A model generated the notes under the pieces. It made no database searches, was not told the origin of the DNA, and saw only the letters and a list, made by a program, of their open reading frames with translations. From positions 1-64,000 of the forward strand of contig NZ_JBHZGI010000006.1 of assembly GCF_051900535.1 (NCBI RefSeq): a stretch of DNA of 64,000 nucleotides, read 5' to 3'. Below are positions 6,026-13,225 of the stretch, piece after piece. A program made the translations under genes and the position numbers. How positions within the stretch are numbered: the first letter of the stretch is position 1; each line of letters starts with the position of its first letter. The DNA comes from Frateuria_A sp051900535. Lineage in GTDB: Bacteria; Pseudomonadota; Gammaproteobacteria; Xanthomonadales; Rhodanobacteraceae.

Positions 6026-6307
6026 TCACAATTGGCAGAAGATTTCGGCCATCGCCGCGTCGTGGCGCCTGTAGTGCGGACTGGGACCGTCGAAGTGTCC
6101 TTCCAGCAGCGCCAGGTCGGCGATCCCGGCCACGTCGAAGAGTCGCTCGGATGGCTCGCCGCCGTTGACCTGCCGACCGCGCAGAAGCTCGGTGCCGCGA
6201 TGCCCCCTGCCGTGGCATTGCGGTTCCACGACGCGCAGGCTGCCGTGGTAGACGAAGCGCAACGGTCGCCGCTCGCGTATGGCCTTGTCGATGAGGATGC
6301 TTGGCAT
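6026..6307 (-). CDS. Short WYL-domain-like protein
   Basis: The product is 93 residues. The order I-D-K-A-I-R-E-R-R-P-L-R-F-V-Y-H-G, R-V-V-E-P, G-T-E-L-L-R-G-R-Q and then L-F-D-V-A-G-I is that of a single WYL domain, a ligand-sensing module normally attached to a helix-turn-helix in transcription regulators. Here no DNA-binding part is present, so the protein could be a stand-alone sensor or a remnant. The start at 6307 is the ATG that begins the conserved part. Confidence 0.6.
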   Translation of the reverse strand: MPSILIDKAIRERRPLRFVYHGSLRVVEPQCHGRGHRGTELLRGRQVNGGEPSERLFDVAGIADLALLEGHFDGPSPHYRRHDAAMAEIFCQL

Positions 6308-6375
6308 GGATGGTCTCGGGCAGATCAATCGGCGGGCCTGCACGCAAGCCTGCACCTGCCTGCGTGGAAACCGGG

Positions 6376-7539
6376 TCACCCCGCCGGCGAAACGGCCTCG
6401 ACGGGGTTCTTCGCCGGACGCAACCAGCGACCACGCAGCCAGCGCTCGCACGGCATCGACCAGCACCGCGCAACCAGCATGCCCAGCACCCAGCATGCGG
6501 CGAACGCCGGCAAATACCACAGGAAACCGGTACGCGCGTCGGCGCCGGTCCAGCGATACAGCCGCATCAGCGCGAACACCACGAACATGTGACTGAGGTA
6601 GATCTCATAACTGAGCCGGCCCCAACTGCACAACCAGCGCAGGCCGCGCGGCACGCGTGGCGGCTCGCTGCGGAAGGCGAGCAGCAACGCCAGCGTCGAG
6701 CCGGTGAGCAGCAGCATCACGCCCTCGTGCAGCAACGGCCACAGCCAATGGCCGCCCAGCGTGGCGCCGAGCAGGCCGAGCGCGCCGCCCCAACGCAGCA
6801 GGCGGACGGCCCGCGGCGACGCGCGCTTGCCGCGGGCGAACCACAGCGCACCGAGCACGCCCGTGGCGATTGCCGCCATGCCCGGGAGATAGGCCTTCTC
6901 CTGCCAGATCTCGTTGCCGTCCAGCGCGCCGCGTGTCCATGGCAGCGACAGCGCCAGCGCGAGCAGCAGCGGCGCCAGAAACCGGATGCGCCTGATCAGC
7001 AGACAGGCCATCGGAAAGCCCAGGTAGAAAGCCTCCTCGATCGACAGCGACCAGAGCACGTCCCAGCTGCCCGGCAGATAGCCGGTCCGGCCTTCGTACC
7101 AGTTCAGGTGCAGGCCGAGCGCGGCGATCAGCGCGCCGCCCAGCGACTGTCCGGGGCGATGGATGGTGTAGTCCGCCACGCCCAGGCCGTGCAGCGCCCC
7201 AAGCACCGCCAGCAGCGCGACCAGGCAGGGCACGATGCGGGCGAAGCGGCGGGCGTAGAAGGCGCCCGGCTCGATCCGCGCCAGGCTGCCCCAGCGCTCA
7301 AGCGCGTTGCCGGCGATCAGGAAGCCGGAGATCACGAAGAACACGAAGACCGCTTCGTAGCCGTTGTAGTTGAGCGCCTGCAGCAGCCGCACCGGCAGCA
7401 CGTCCGCCAGCGCGGAGGCCTTCAGTGGAAGGCGCATCGGCAGGCCCAGGTGATTGAGCAGCACGAACGCGATCGCCAGCCCGCGCAGCAGGTCGATGCC
7501 TGGATTGCGCGGTGCGGCCGCATGGCGAGGCTCAGCCAT
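6376..7539 (-). CDS. Acyltransferase family 3 membrane protein
   Basis: The product is 387 residues with about ten transmembrane segments. The N-terminus has G-I-D-L-L-R-G-L-A-I then N-H-L-G, with the catalytic histidine in the first helix, and later F-V-F-F-V-I-S-G-F-L-I, both hallmarks of the acyltransferase 3 family (OafA, NodX), which transfer acetyl or other acyl groups to surface sugars. The start codon overlaps the end of the upstream transporter gene by eight bases, so the two are probably co-translated. The acceptor cannot be deduced. Confidence 0.85.
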   Translation of the reverse strand: MAEPRHAAAPRNPGIDLLRGLAIAFVLLNHLGLPMRLPLKASALADVLPVRLLQALNYNGYEAVFVFFVISGFLIAGNALERWGSLARIEPGAFYARRFARIVPCLVALLAVLGALHGLGVADYTIHRPGQSLGGALIAALGLHLNWYEGRTGYLPGSWDVLWSLSIEEAFYLGFPMACLLIRRIRFLAPLLLALALSLPWTRGALDGNEIWQEKAYLPGMAAIATGVLGALWFARGKRASPRAVRLLRWGGALGLLGATLGGHWLWPLLHEGVMLLLTGSTLALLLAFRSEPPRVPRGLRWLCSWGRLSYEIYLSHMFVVFALMRLYRWTGADARTGFLWYLPAFAACWVLGMLVARCWSMPCERWLRGRWLRPAKNPVEAVSPAG

Positions 7540-8284
7540 AGCGCTTGAGCTCACCCTCGTCCTTGAGGCTGAACGGGGTGAAGTGCGTGTGCTCGTCGTA
7601 GGTGTCGACACCCTCGCGCGACTTCAGGAAGCCGACCACCGCGTAGGTGACCGGCGTGAACACGACCTCGACCATCACCTTCATCGCCCAGTTGAATGCG
7701 ATCACCTTGAAGATCGTCTGTCCCTCCCAGATGCCGATGAAGGCGATCGGGTAGAAGGTCAAGCTGTCCAGGCCTTGTCCCACCAGCGTCGAGCCGATGG
7801 TGCGCGTCCACAGCATGCGTCCGCGCGTCCACAGCTTCATGCGCGCCAGCACGAAGGAGTTGGCGAAGTCGCCCAGCCAGTAGGCAACGATGGATGCCAG
7901 CGCGATGCGCCAGGTGCCACCGAAGACGATTTCCAGCGCCGGCTGCAGTTGCGCATTGAACGGCTCGCTCGGACTCGGCGGCATGTGGATGATCGCCTGT
8001 GACATCGCCGTGGCGAACAGCATGGCGCCGAAGCCCGCCCAGATCGCGCGTCGTGCCCGGGCGTAGCCGTACACCTCGGTAAGCACGTCGCCGAAGATGT
8101 AGCTGACCGGAAAGAACAGGTTGCCGGCGCCGAAGGACAGCGCGCCCAGCACCGGCAACGTGATGGTGCAGACCTTGGCCGGTCCGATCAGGTTGGAACA
8201 CAGCAGCACGGCGACCATGCCGCCCACCAGCAGGTCGTAGTAGCGGAAGCCGCGCATCGGCGCGGCAGGTGCGGACGGCTGCAT
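7532..8284 (-). CDS. yhhQ: Queuosine precursor transporter, YhhQ/VUT family
   Basis: The product is 250 residues with six to seven transmembrane helices. The segments L-C-S-N-L-I-G-P, G-N-L-F-F-P-V-S-Y-I-F-G-D-V-L-T-E-V-Y-G-Y and A-Y-W-L-G-D-F-A-N-S-F are characteristic of the VUT family (DUF165), of which E. coli YhhQ imports preQ0/preQ1. I chose ATG 8284 because AGGGGG stands eight bases upstream. It feeds the same pathway as queC and queE, found 16 kb away in this window. It sits in a run with def and a DUF427 gene. Confidence 0.88.
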   Translation of the reverse strand: MQPSAPAAPMRGFRYYDLLVGGMVAVLLCSNLIGPAKVCTITLPVLGALSFGAGNLFFPVSYIFGDVLTEVYGYARARRAIWAGFGAMLFATAMSQAIIHMPPSPSEPFNAQLQPALEIVFGGTWRIALASIVAYWLGDFANSFVLARMKLWTRGRMLWTRTIGSTLVGQGLDSLTFYPIAFIGIWEGQTIFKVIAFNWAMKVMVEVVFTPVTYAVVGFLKSREGVDTYDEHTHFTPFSLKDEGELKRYG

Positions 8285-8336
8285 GCGGCCCCCTGGCAGT
8301 GAAGCGCCAAGCATACGGCCCGGCTCGCCGCGCGTG

Positions 8337-8618
8337 CTACGTGCGGACTTCGACACCTTGCCAGAACGCTACGCGACCGGCGATCTCCGCGGCAGCGGGT
8401 TTGGGGGCCGGGTAATACCAGGCAGCACCCGGATTGACGGCCGTTCCGACGACGACGTCGTAGTAGCTCGCCTCGCCTTTCCACGGGCAGGTGCTGTGGC
8501 GGTCGCTGGTGCGGAAGTACTCCCTGTGCAGGGCGTCTGCAGGAAAGTAGTGGTTGCCCTCGACAACCACGATGTCGTCGCTTTCCGCCAATACGCTGTC
8601 GTGCCAGATTGCGCGCAT
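8337..8618 (-). CDS. DUF427 domain protein
   Basis: The product is 93 residues and consists of one DUF427 domain: an opening R-A-I-W, V-V-E-G-N-H-Y-F-P, then C-P-W-K-G-E-A-S-Y-Y-D-V and a closing A-G-R-V-A-F-W. The function of the family is not firmly known. GGAGGA eight bases before the ATG is a strong ribosome site and overlaps the stop codon of def, so the two genes are tightly coupled. Confidence 0.88.
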   Translation of the reverse strand: MRAIWHDSVLAESDDIVVVEGNHYFPADALHREYFRTSDRHSTCPWKGEASYYDVVVGTAVNPGAAWYYPAPKPAAAEIAGRVAFWQGVEVRT

Positions 8619-8621
8619 CGA

Positions 8622-9158
8622 TCAGTCCTCCTGCACTGTCTGGCCGGGAAACAGCACATCGGTGAAACCAAACTTGGAGAAATCGGTGATGCGCGAGGGG
8701 TACAGCCGGCCGATCAGGTGGTCGCATTCGTGCTGCACCACGCGGGCATGGAAGCCCTCGGCGGTGCGATCGATCGGCTGGCCCCTGGGGTCGATGCCCT
8801 GGTAGCGGATCAGCGTGAAGCGGCTCACCGCACCGCGCAGGCCCGGCACCGACAGGCAGCCTTCCCAGCCTTCTTCCATGTCGTGCGAAGCCGGCGTCAC
8901 CAGCGGATTGAGCAGGATCGTGCGTGGCACGGGCGGGGCGTCGGGATAGCGCTCGGCATGGTCGAAGCCGAAGATCACCAGCTGCAGGTCAACGCCGATC
9001 TGCGGCGCGGCCAGGCCGACGCCCCCGGCGTCTTCCATGGTGTCGAACATGTCCTGGATCAGAGCGTCCAGCTCGGTGCTGCCGATCATGCCGGGCGGCA
9101 CGGCGGGGGCGACGCGCGTCAGGCGGGGATCGCCCATTTTGAGGATGTCGCGGATCAT
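8622..9158 (-). CDS. def: Peptide deformylase
   Basis: The product is 178 residues. It removes the formyl group from the initiator methionine of new proteins in the cytosol. All three motifs are present: G-V-G-L-A-A-P-Q-I at 46-54, E-G-C-L-S-V with metal ligand Cys101, and Q-H-E-C-D-H with His143, Glu144 and His147. The length is that of a normal bacterial enzyme. It is not next to fmt as in many genomes, so it may be a second def copy. Confidence 0.95.
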   Translation of the reverse strand: MIRDILKMGDPRLTRVAPAVPPGMIGSTELDALIQDMFDTMEDAGGVGLAAPQIGVDLQLVIFGFDHAERYPDAPPVPRTILLNPLVTPASHDMEEGWEGCLSVPGLRGAVSRFTLIRYQGIDPRGQPIDRTAEGFHARVVQHECDHLIGRLYPSRITDFSKFGFTDVLFPGQTVQED

Positions 9159-9236
9159 CTTGGGCCTCGCGGTGGGTGCCGGATGGTTTTGCGGCGCGGC
9201 AGAGCGACGGGTGGAAAGCCCCTTCTACGCAAGCCG

Positions 9237-10001
9237 TCAGCGGCTGCCGAAGACCTTCTTCAGCAGATCGGTGGTGCGCGCGGCCGGATTCTTGCGGATG
9301 GACTGCTCCTGCTCCCCGATCACGGTGAACAAGCCATTGAGTGTCTGGGCGGTGACGTAATCGTCCAGGTCCAGCGGGTTGCGCTTGTCGTCGTTGCCGC
9401 CCAGCGCGCCGAGCACATTGCCCAGACCGCCGCCGCTGGCGGAGGTGAATGCCTTGTACTTCTGCGTGACGCCGACGCGGTCGGTCGCCTGGGCGACGAT
9501 CGGACGGATGCGTGCGGTCAGCGCGTCGCCGGCGACGCGGCGGAAGAAGTCGGTGGCGGCATGGTCGCCGCCGGTGAGGATGCCGCGCGCGTCCTGCAAC
9601 GTCATCTTGCGGATGGCGTCGCCGAAGATGTCGGCAACTTGCGGCACCGCCTTCTCGGCGGCGCGGTTCATGCTCAGCTGGAAGGCATCCACCTTTTCGC
9701 CCTGGCCGAGTTGGCGGGCGAGGTCACCCACTTGCTTGAGCTTGCCCGGTAGCGGAATGCGCACCTTGGCATTGCCCCAGAAACCATCGGTGCGACCCAG
9801 CGAATTGATCGCGTGGGTGGTGCCCTTGGCGAGGGCTTCCTTGAGGCCGGCGGCGATGTCGCTGGTGGGAAGGTTCGCGGCCTGGCTGGCGTGGGTGCCC
9901 TGCTTGAGCTGCTTGAGCAGGTCGTCGAACTGGCCGGTCGAGGCCGCTGGCAGTGCGGTCGCCGCCAGCAGCAGGCCGAGGGAAAGGGATCGCAGGCGCA
10001 T
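9237..10001 (-). CDS. DUF4197 domain protein, exported
   Basis: The product is 254 residues with a signal peptide (R-L-R-S-L-S-L-G-L-L-L-A-A-T-A, cleavage after A-A-S region). The mature protein matches the DUF4197 pattern: G-L-K-E-A-L-x-K-G, R-I-P-L-P-x-x-L, M-N-R-A-A-E-K-A and D-F-F-R-R. The family is found in envelopes of Gram-negatives and has no settled function. A glycine-rich insert (about 195-205) precedes a C-terminal helix. AAGGAG lies eight bases before ATG 10001. Confidence 0.85.
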   Translation of the reverse strand: MRLRSLSLGLLLAATALPAASTGQFDDLLKQLKQGTHASQAANLPTSDIAAGLKEALAKGTTHAINSLGRTDGFWGNAKVRIPLPGKLKQVGDLARQLGQGEKVDAFQLSMNRAAEKAVPQVADIFGDAIRKMTLQDARGILTGGDHAATDFFRRVAGDALTARIRPIVAQATDRVGVTQKYKAFTSASGGGLGNVLGALGGNDDKRNPLDLDDYVTAQTLNGLFTVIGEQEQSIRKNPAARTTDLLKKVFGSR

Positions 10002-10145
10002 GACGGTGCTCCTTGGGGACGCCGGTGGAGTGTACGCGGGCCGTGCCGCGCGGGCCGTGATGGCAATCGTGCGCCACTTGCCGGACCGCCTTGCACGCCT
10101 CACCTGCGGAAAAGAACCTGCCGCTAGTGCCCGGTTCGTTTGACG

Positions 10146-11042
10146 TCAGATTTCGTGGTGGAGGGCTTCGGCGTCCAGCGCCGTACCGCGCCTGGGCGCC
10201 AGCTCCACCAGATACATCGCGCCCAGCACCAGCGCGCCGCCGGCCAGCATCCGCCAGCTCAATGCGTCCACGCCCAGCGCCACCGCGAACCCGGCGGCGA
10301 ACACCGGTTCGGTGGTCATCACGATCGCTGCGCGCGCGGGCGGCAGGTGGACCTGCGCCCAGGTCTGCATCAGCATCGCGCCGGCGCCGGCCACCAGCGC
10401 CATGTACAGCACCGCCAGCCAGGCCGAACCGTCGGGCGGCAGCGCCGGACCCTGCGGCGCGGTGGCGAGCAGGCAGATGACCGCGATCGCCACTACCTGC
10501 ACCGTCGACATGCCCAACGCGTCCTGCTCGCGCGACCAGCGACCCAGGCCCACGATGTGCAGCGCATAGAGCGCCGCCGAAGCCAGCGTCAGCCACACGC
10601 CCAGGTCCACGGACACGCCGTGCAGCGACAGCAGAGCCAGCCCACCGGTCGCCAGCGCCACCGCCAGCCACACCACGCCCGCGATGCGCTCGCGAAGAAG
10701 CAGCCAGGCGAGGATCGGCGTGAACACCACATACATGCCGGTGACGAAGCCGCTGACGCTGGGTGCGATCAGCTTCAGACCCCAGGTCTGCAGCAACTGG
10801 GCGGCGCCGTAGACGATCCCCAGCAGCAACGCGCGGCCGATCTGGCCGCGTGGCAACCGCCACAGCGGACGCGCGAACAGCACCAGCATCGCCAGCGCGG
10901 CGATGGCGAAGCGCACGGCGAGAAAGTCCACGACACGCATGCGCCCGACCACGTCCTTGATCAGCACGAAAGTCGAGCCCCACACGGCGGTGAGTGCGAG
11001 CAGCCCGAGGGTAGCGGCGAAGGTGCGGGGACGGGTCGTCAT
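10146..11042 (-). CDS. EamA/DMT family transporter
   Basis: The product is 298 residues with ten transmembrane segments arranged as two EamA repeats. The first has T-A-V-W-G-S-T-F-V, and the second ends in T-T-E-P-V-F-A-A, both typical of this family of drug/metabolite exporters. The substrate cannot be read from sequence. ATG 11042 starts the conserved part; a further in-frame ATG upstream would add an unlikely hydrophilic leader. Confidence 0.85.
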   Translation of the reverse strand: MTTRPRTFAATLGLLALTAVWGSTFVLIKDVVGRMRVVDFLAVRFAIAALAMLVLFARPLWRLPRGQIGRALLLGIVYGAAQLLQTWGLKLIAPSVSGFVTGMYVVFTPILAWLLLRERIAGVVWLAVALATGGLALLSLHGVSVDLGVWLTLASAALYALHIVGLGRWSREQDALGMSTVQVVAIAVICLLATAPQGPALPPDGSAWLAVLYMALVAGAGAMLMQTWAQVHLPPARAAIVMTTEPVFAAGFAVALGVDALSWRMLAGGALVLGAMYLVELAPRRGTALDAEALHHEI

Positions 11043-11128
11043 GTCAGGCAAACGCTTTTCGAAGGAGGCCGCTTGCGGGCAATGCTTTTGTTGCGATGGG
11101 GGAAAGTGCATCGCGCACGAGCGGGCGC

Positions 11129-12019
11129 CTATCCAGGGCGACGCGAGGCCTTGGCCAACCGCCAGAGCTGGCCGGGCACCTGCATGGCGAAGTGCGTCCA
11201 GATGCCGAGCCACACGGCGCCCGCCACCAGCGGGTTGCGCGCGGCCGGATCGAACTTGCGGAACCAGCGCCACATGCCGCGGTGCTTGTGCCGGCTGACG
11301 AATACCGGCCGGTGCCGGCTGGAGCCGCCCTTGCCGTGCAGCACGCGCACGTCGCCAGCGAGCAGCACCGTGTAGCCGGCATCACGGGCGCGCCGGCACA
11401 GGTCCAGGTCCTCGCAGTGCAGGAAGTAGGTTTCGTCGAAACCGCCCAGTTGCTCGAACACTTTTCGCGGCAGCAGCATGAGCGCGCCGGAAACCGCTTC
11501 GGCGGTGACTACGCCCGTCGGGATCTCGCCTTCGATGTTCATCCCGCCACGCGCGCCAAGCAAGGTCGCCAACGCCTGGCGCAAGAGCGGATCGCGCCGG
11601 TACGAGGCCGGATCCGGCGTGCCATCGGCCGCGCACACCACCGCGCCGACGATGCCAGCCTTCGGGTACTCGTCGAGGGTGTCGAGCATGCGCGTGAGGG
11701 TATCGGGCTCGAGCAGGCAGTCGGGGTTGAGCACGAGCAGGTGCTCGCCTTTCGCCGCGGCCGCGGCGCGATTCACGGCCGGGCCGAAGCCGAGGTTGGC
11801 GTGGTTGTAGATCACTTTCAGACGCGAATCGTCCGCGTGCGCGCGTTCGATCGATTGCGGCATGCCATCGGCCGAGCCGTTGTCGATCAGGATCAGCTCC
11901 AGCGGCACCGCGCTGTCGAGCGCCCGCTTTGCGCAATCGCGCAACGAGGGGCCGCTGTCGGCGCACACCACGATCACGCTGACCGGCAGCATCCGTGCGA
12001 GGGGAATGGGAGTGGACAC
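11129..12019 (-). CDS. Glycosyltransferase family 2
   Basis: The product is about 296 residues from GTG 12019 (an ATG ten codons in is an alternative). It is a GT-A fold inverting transferase: V-S-V-I-V-V at the start, L-I-D-N-G-S-A-D-G for nucleotide-sugar binding, L-N-P-D-C as the DxD-like metal site, and L-H-C-E-D-L-D-L-C-R-R as the catalytic-base region, which is typical of rhamnosyltransferase-like enzymes (WcaA/RfbF type). Acceptor and sugar are unknown. Surface polysaccharide or O-antigen modification is the usual role. Confidence 0.88.
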   Translation of the reverse strand: MSTPIPLARMLPVSVIVVCADSGPSLRDCAKRALDSAVPLELILIDNGSADGMPQSIERAHADDSRLKVIYNHANLGFGPAVNRAAAAAKGEHLLVLNPDCLLEPDTLTRMLDTLDEYPKAGIVGAVVCAADGTPDPASYRRDPLLRQALATLLGARGGMNIEGEIPTGVVTAEAVSGALMLLPRKVFEQLGGFDETYFLHCEDLDLCRRARDAGYTVLLAGDVRVLHGKGGSSRHRPVFVSRHKHRGMWRWFRKFDPAARNPLVAGAVWLGIWTHFAMQVPGQLWRLAKASRRPG

Positions 12020-12082
12020 CCTGCAAGTATGCGGGAGGTGCGGGGCTTGGGAGAACTGCCTGCAGGTTTCCCGCGAGCCCCA

Positions 12083-12120
12083 CCCCTCACCCCAACCCTC
12101 TCCCCGGAGGGGAGAGGGAG
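12083..12120 (+). repeat. REP-like palindrome, family A
   Basis: The unit is CCCCTCACCCCAACC followed by the hairpin CCTCTCCCCGGAGGGGAGAGG. Related copies occur at 17182-17212, 18144-18170 (weak), 42025-42060 (inverted) and 42149-42181, always between genes. The sequence upstream here (TTTCCCGCGAGCCCC) is shared with the copy near 17.17 kb, so the full unit is about 55 bp. Confidence 0.8.
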
Positions 12121-12145
12121 CCGGCTCGCGGCACGCCCACACCTC

Positions 12146-12220
12146 CCGCTCTGGCCTTCCGCTCTGGCCTTCCGCTCTGGCCTTCCGCTCTGGCCTTCCG
12201 CTCTGGCCTTCCGCTCTGGC
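12146..12220 (+). repeat. 13-bp tandem repeat, about 5.8 copies
   Basis: The unit CCGCTCTGGCCTT is repeated perfectly five times from 12146 to 12210, followed by a partial sixth copy that decays into TTGGCTCC. It lies upstream of the glycosyltransferase start, in non-coding DNA, and could vary in copy number by slippage. Confidence 0.9.
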
Positions 12221-12311
12221 TTGGCTCCTCTGAAACGTGCGCGCAGGAAGCGCGCTGCTTTTCCGGGTCCCCTATGGCGCGGCGGGCGGGTGGCGGATCA
12301 GCCCGCAGGGT

Positions 12312-12454
12312 GGCCGGCAGGACGCCGGCCAGTTTTTCGTCGGGACAGGAGTCCCGTCGAAAAACCCCGCCGCCCGCACGCGTACCCGAAGGGCGCGCCA
12401 TCGGGGTGCCCTTTCTCTTGGTTACTTCTCTTTGGGCAAGCAAAGAGAAGTAAC
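12312..12454 (+). repeat. Composite intergenic element with three hairpins
   Basis: Three inverted repeats follow each other: GGCCGGC/GCCGGCC with a 5-base loop (12312-12330), a 14-bp stem with one mismatch from TTTTTCGTCGGGAC with a 4-base loop (12333-12364), and a perfect 14-bp stem from GTTACTTCTCTTTG with a 6-base loop (12421-12454). I recall near-identical strings in other Xanthomonadales intergenic regions, so this is probably a dispersed family. Confidence 0.75.
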
Positions 12455-12513
12455 TCGGGCGCCGACAGGCGTCCGAAAGCTCTTGCTCGCGCTGGATACC
12501 GATCGAGGCGAGG

Positions 12514-13200
12514 TCAGCGGCGGCCCAGAACCTCACGCCAAGCCATCGCCGGTCCGGTCCCACGAGTCAGCCATGGACCCTCGTGCCAGCCACACAATTC
12601 CCAGCCACGCAGGCGATACCGTCGCCCATGGTCACGATCGAGCAGCACGAGCCCACGCGATGTACATGCAACGAACCATCGACCGTCCGGGCTGAACGAC
12701 GCACGCGCCTGCACGCGTTCCACCGTCGCGTCGGCCAGCACGAACCGCCCCGCCTCCCAGCGAGCCTCACCTCCGCGCGGGTCCGGACAGGTGCCCTCCG
12801 ACCACTGCGGCGGCACCAGTTCGACCACCACCGCCCCAGGCCCGATCGGCGCCAGCGCCAGGCTCGGCCAGTCGCGCAGTTCCGGCTGCGCAACCTTCTC
12901 GCGCCGCCCGCGATCGAGCCACGCCTCCAGCCCAGCCAGCAGCGTGAAACCGGCCAGCGCGCCCAGCAACGCCATCGCCCACGCAAAGGCATCGCCTCCC
13001 AGCGCCCGCTGCAACGCGAACAGCACGCCTGGAAGCCCCCAGCGCAACGCCAGGCGCAACAGTGGCGCGTGACCTTCCAACCGTTCGGCGGCGAACAGCA
13101 GCACCGTCGCGATCGCCAGCAACAACGGCAGCCCCAGCCACCACGGCAGCACCGCCAGCGCCAGCAGCCAGGCCGGCGCGTAGAACCAGCGGGCGCTCAC
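12514..13200 (-). CDS. Membrane protein with a C-terminal beta-propeller-like blade
   Basis: The product is 228 residues. The first 95 hold about four hydrophobic segments; the rest is soluble. Residues around 165-205 (A-S-F-S-P-D-G-R-W-F-V-A, then G-L-V-L-L-D and Y-R-L-R-G-W) look like one blade of a WD40/TolB-like propeller, which normally comes in six or seven copies. No family is recognised. It starts 26 bases after purL stops, on the same strand, and may be co-transcribed. Confidence 0.55.
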   Translation of the reverse strand: MSARWFYAPAWLLALAVLPWWLGLPLLLAIATVLLFAAERLEGHAPLLRLALRWGLPGVLFALQRALGGDAFAWAMALLGALAGFTLLAGLEAWLDRGRREKVAQPELRDWPSLALAPIGPGAVVVELVPPQWSEGTCPDPRGGEARWEAGRFVLADATVERVQARASFSPDGRWFVACTSRGLVLLDRDHGRRYRLRGWELCGWHEGPWLTRGTGPAMAWREVLGRR

Positions 13201-13225
13201 GCGCGCCCTCCCCGGCTATCGGAGA

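Larger units (their letters stand above)
12020..12513. other. Gene-free, repeat-rich gap
   Basis: No credible gene is present. The stretch holds a REP-like palindrome (12083-12120), a 13-bp tandem repeat (12146-12220) and a composite element with three hairpins (12312-12454). Open frames across it are repeats of the same few residues and reflect repeat structure only. Confidence 0.7.

Noticed and set aside
8285..8336. A preQ1 riboswitch before yhhQ or queC
   Set aside because: The space before yhhQ is too short and the one before queC shows no pseudoknot-like C-rich and A-rich pair.
12120..12460. Open frames with repeated S-G-L-P-L-W-P-S-A-L residues
   Set aside because: These are the 13-bp repeat read in three frames, not a repeat protein.
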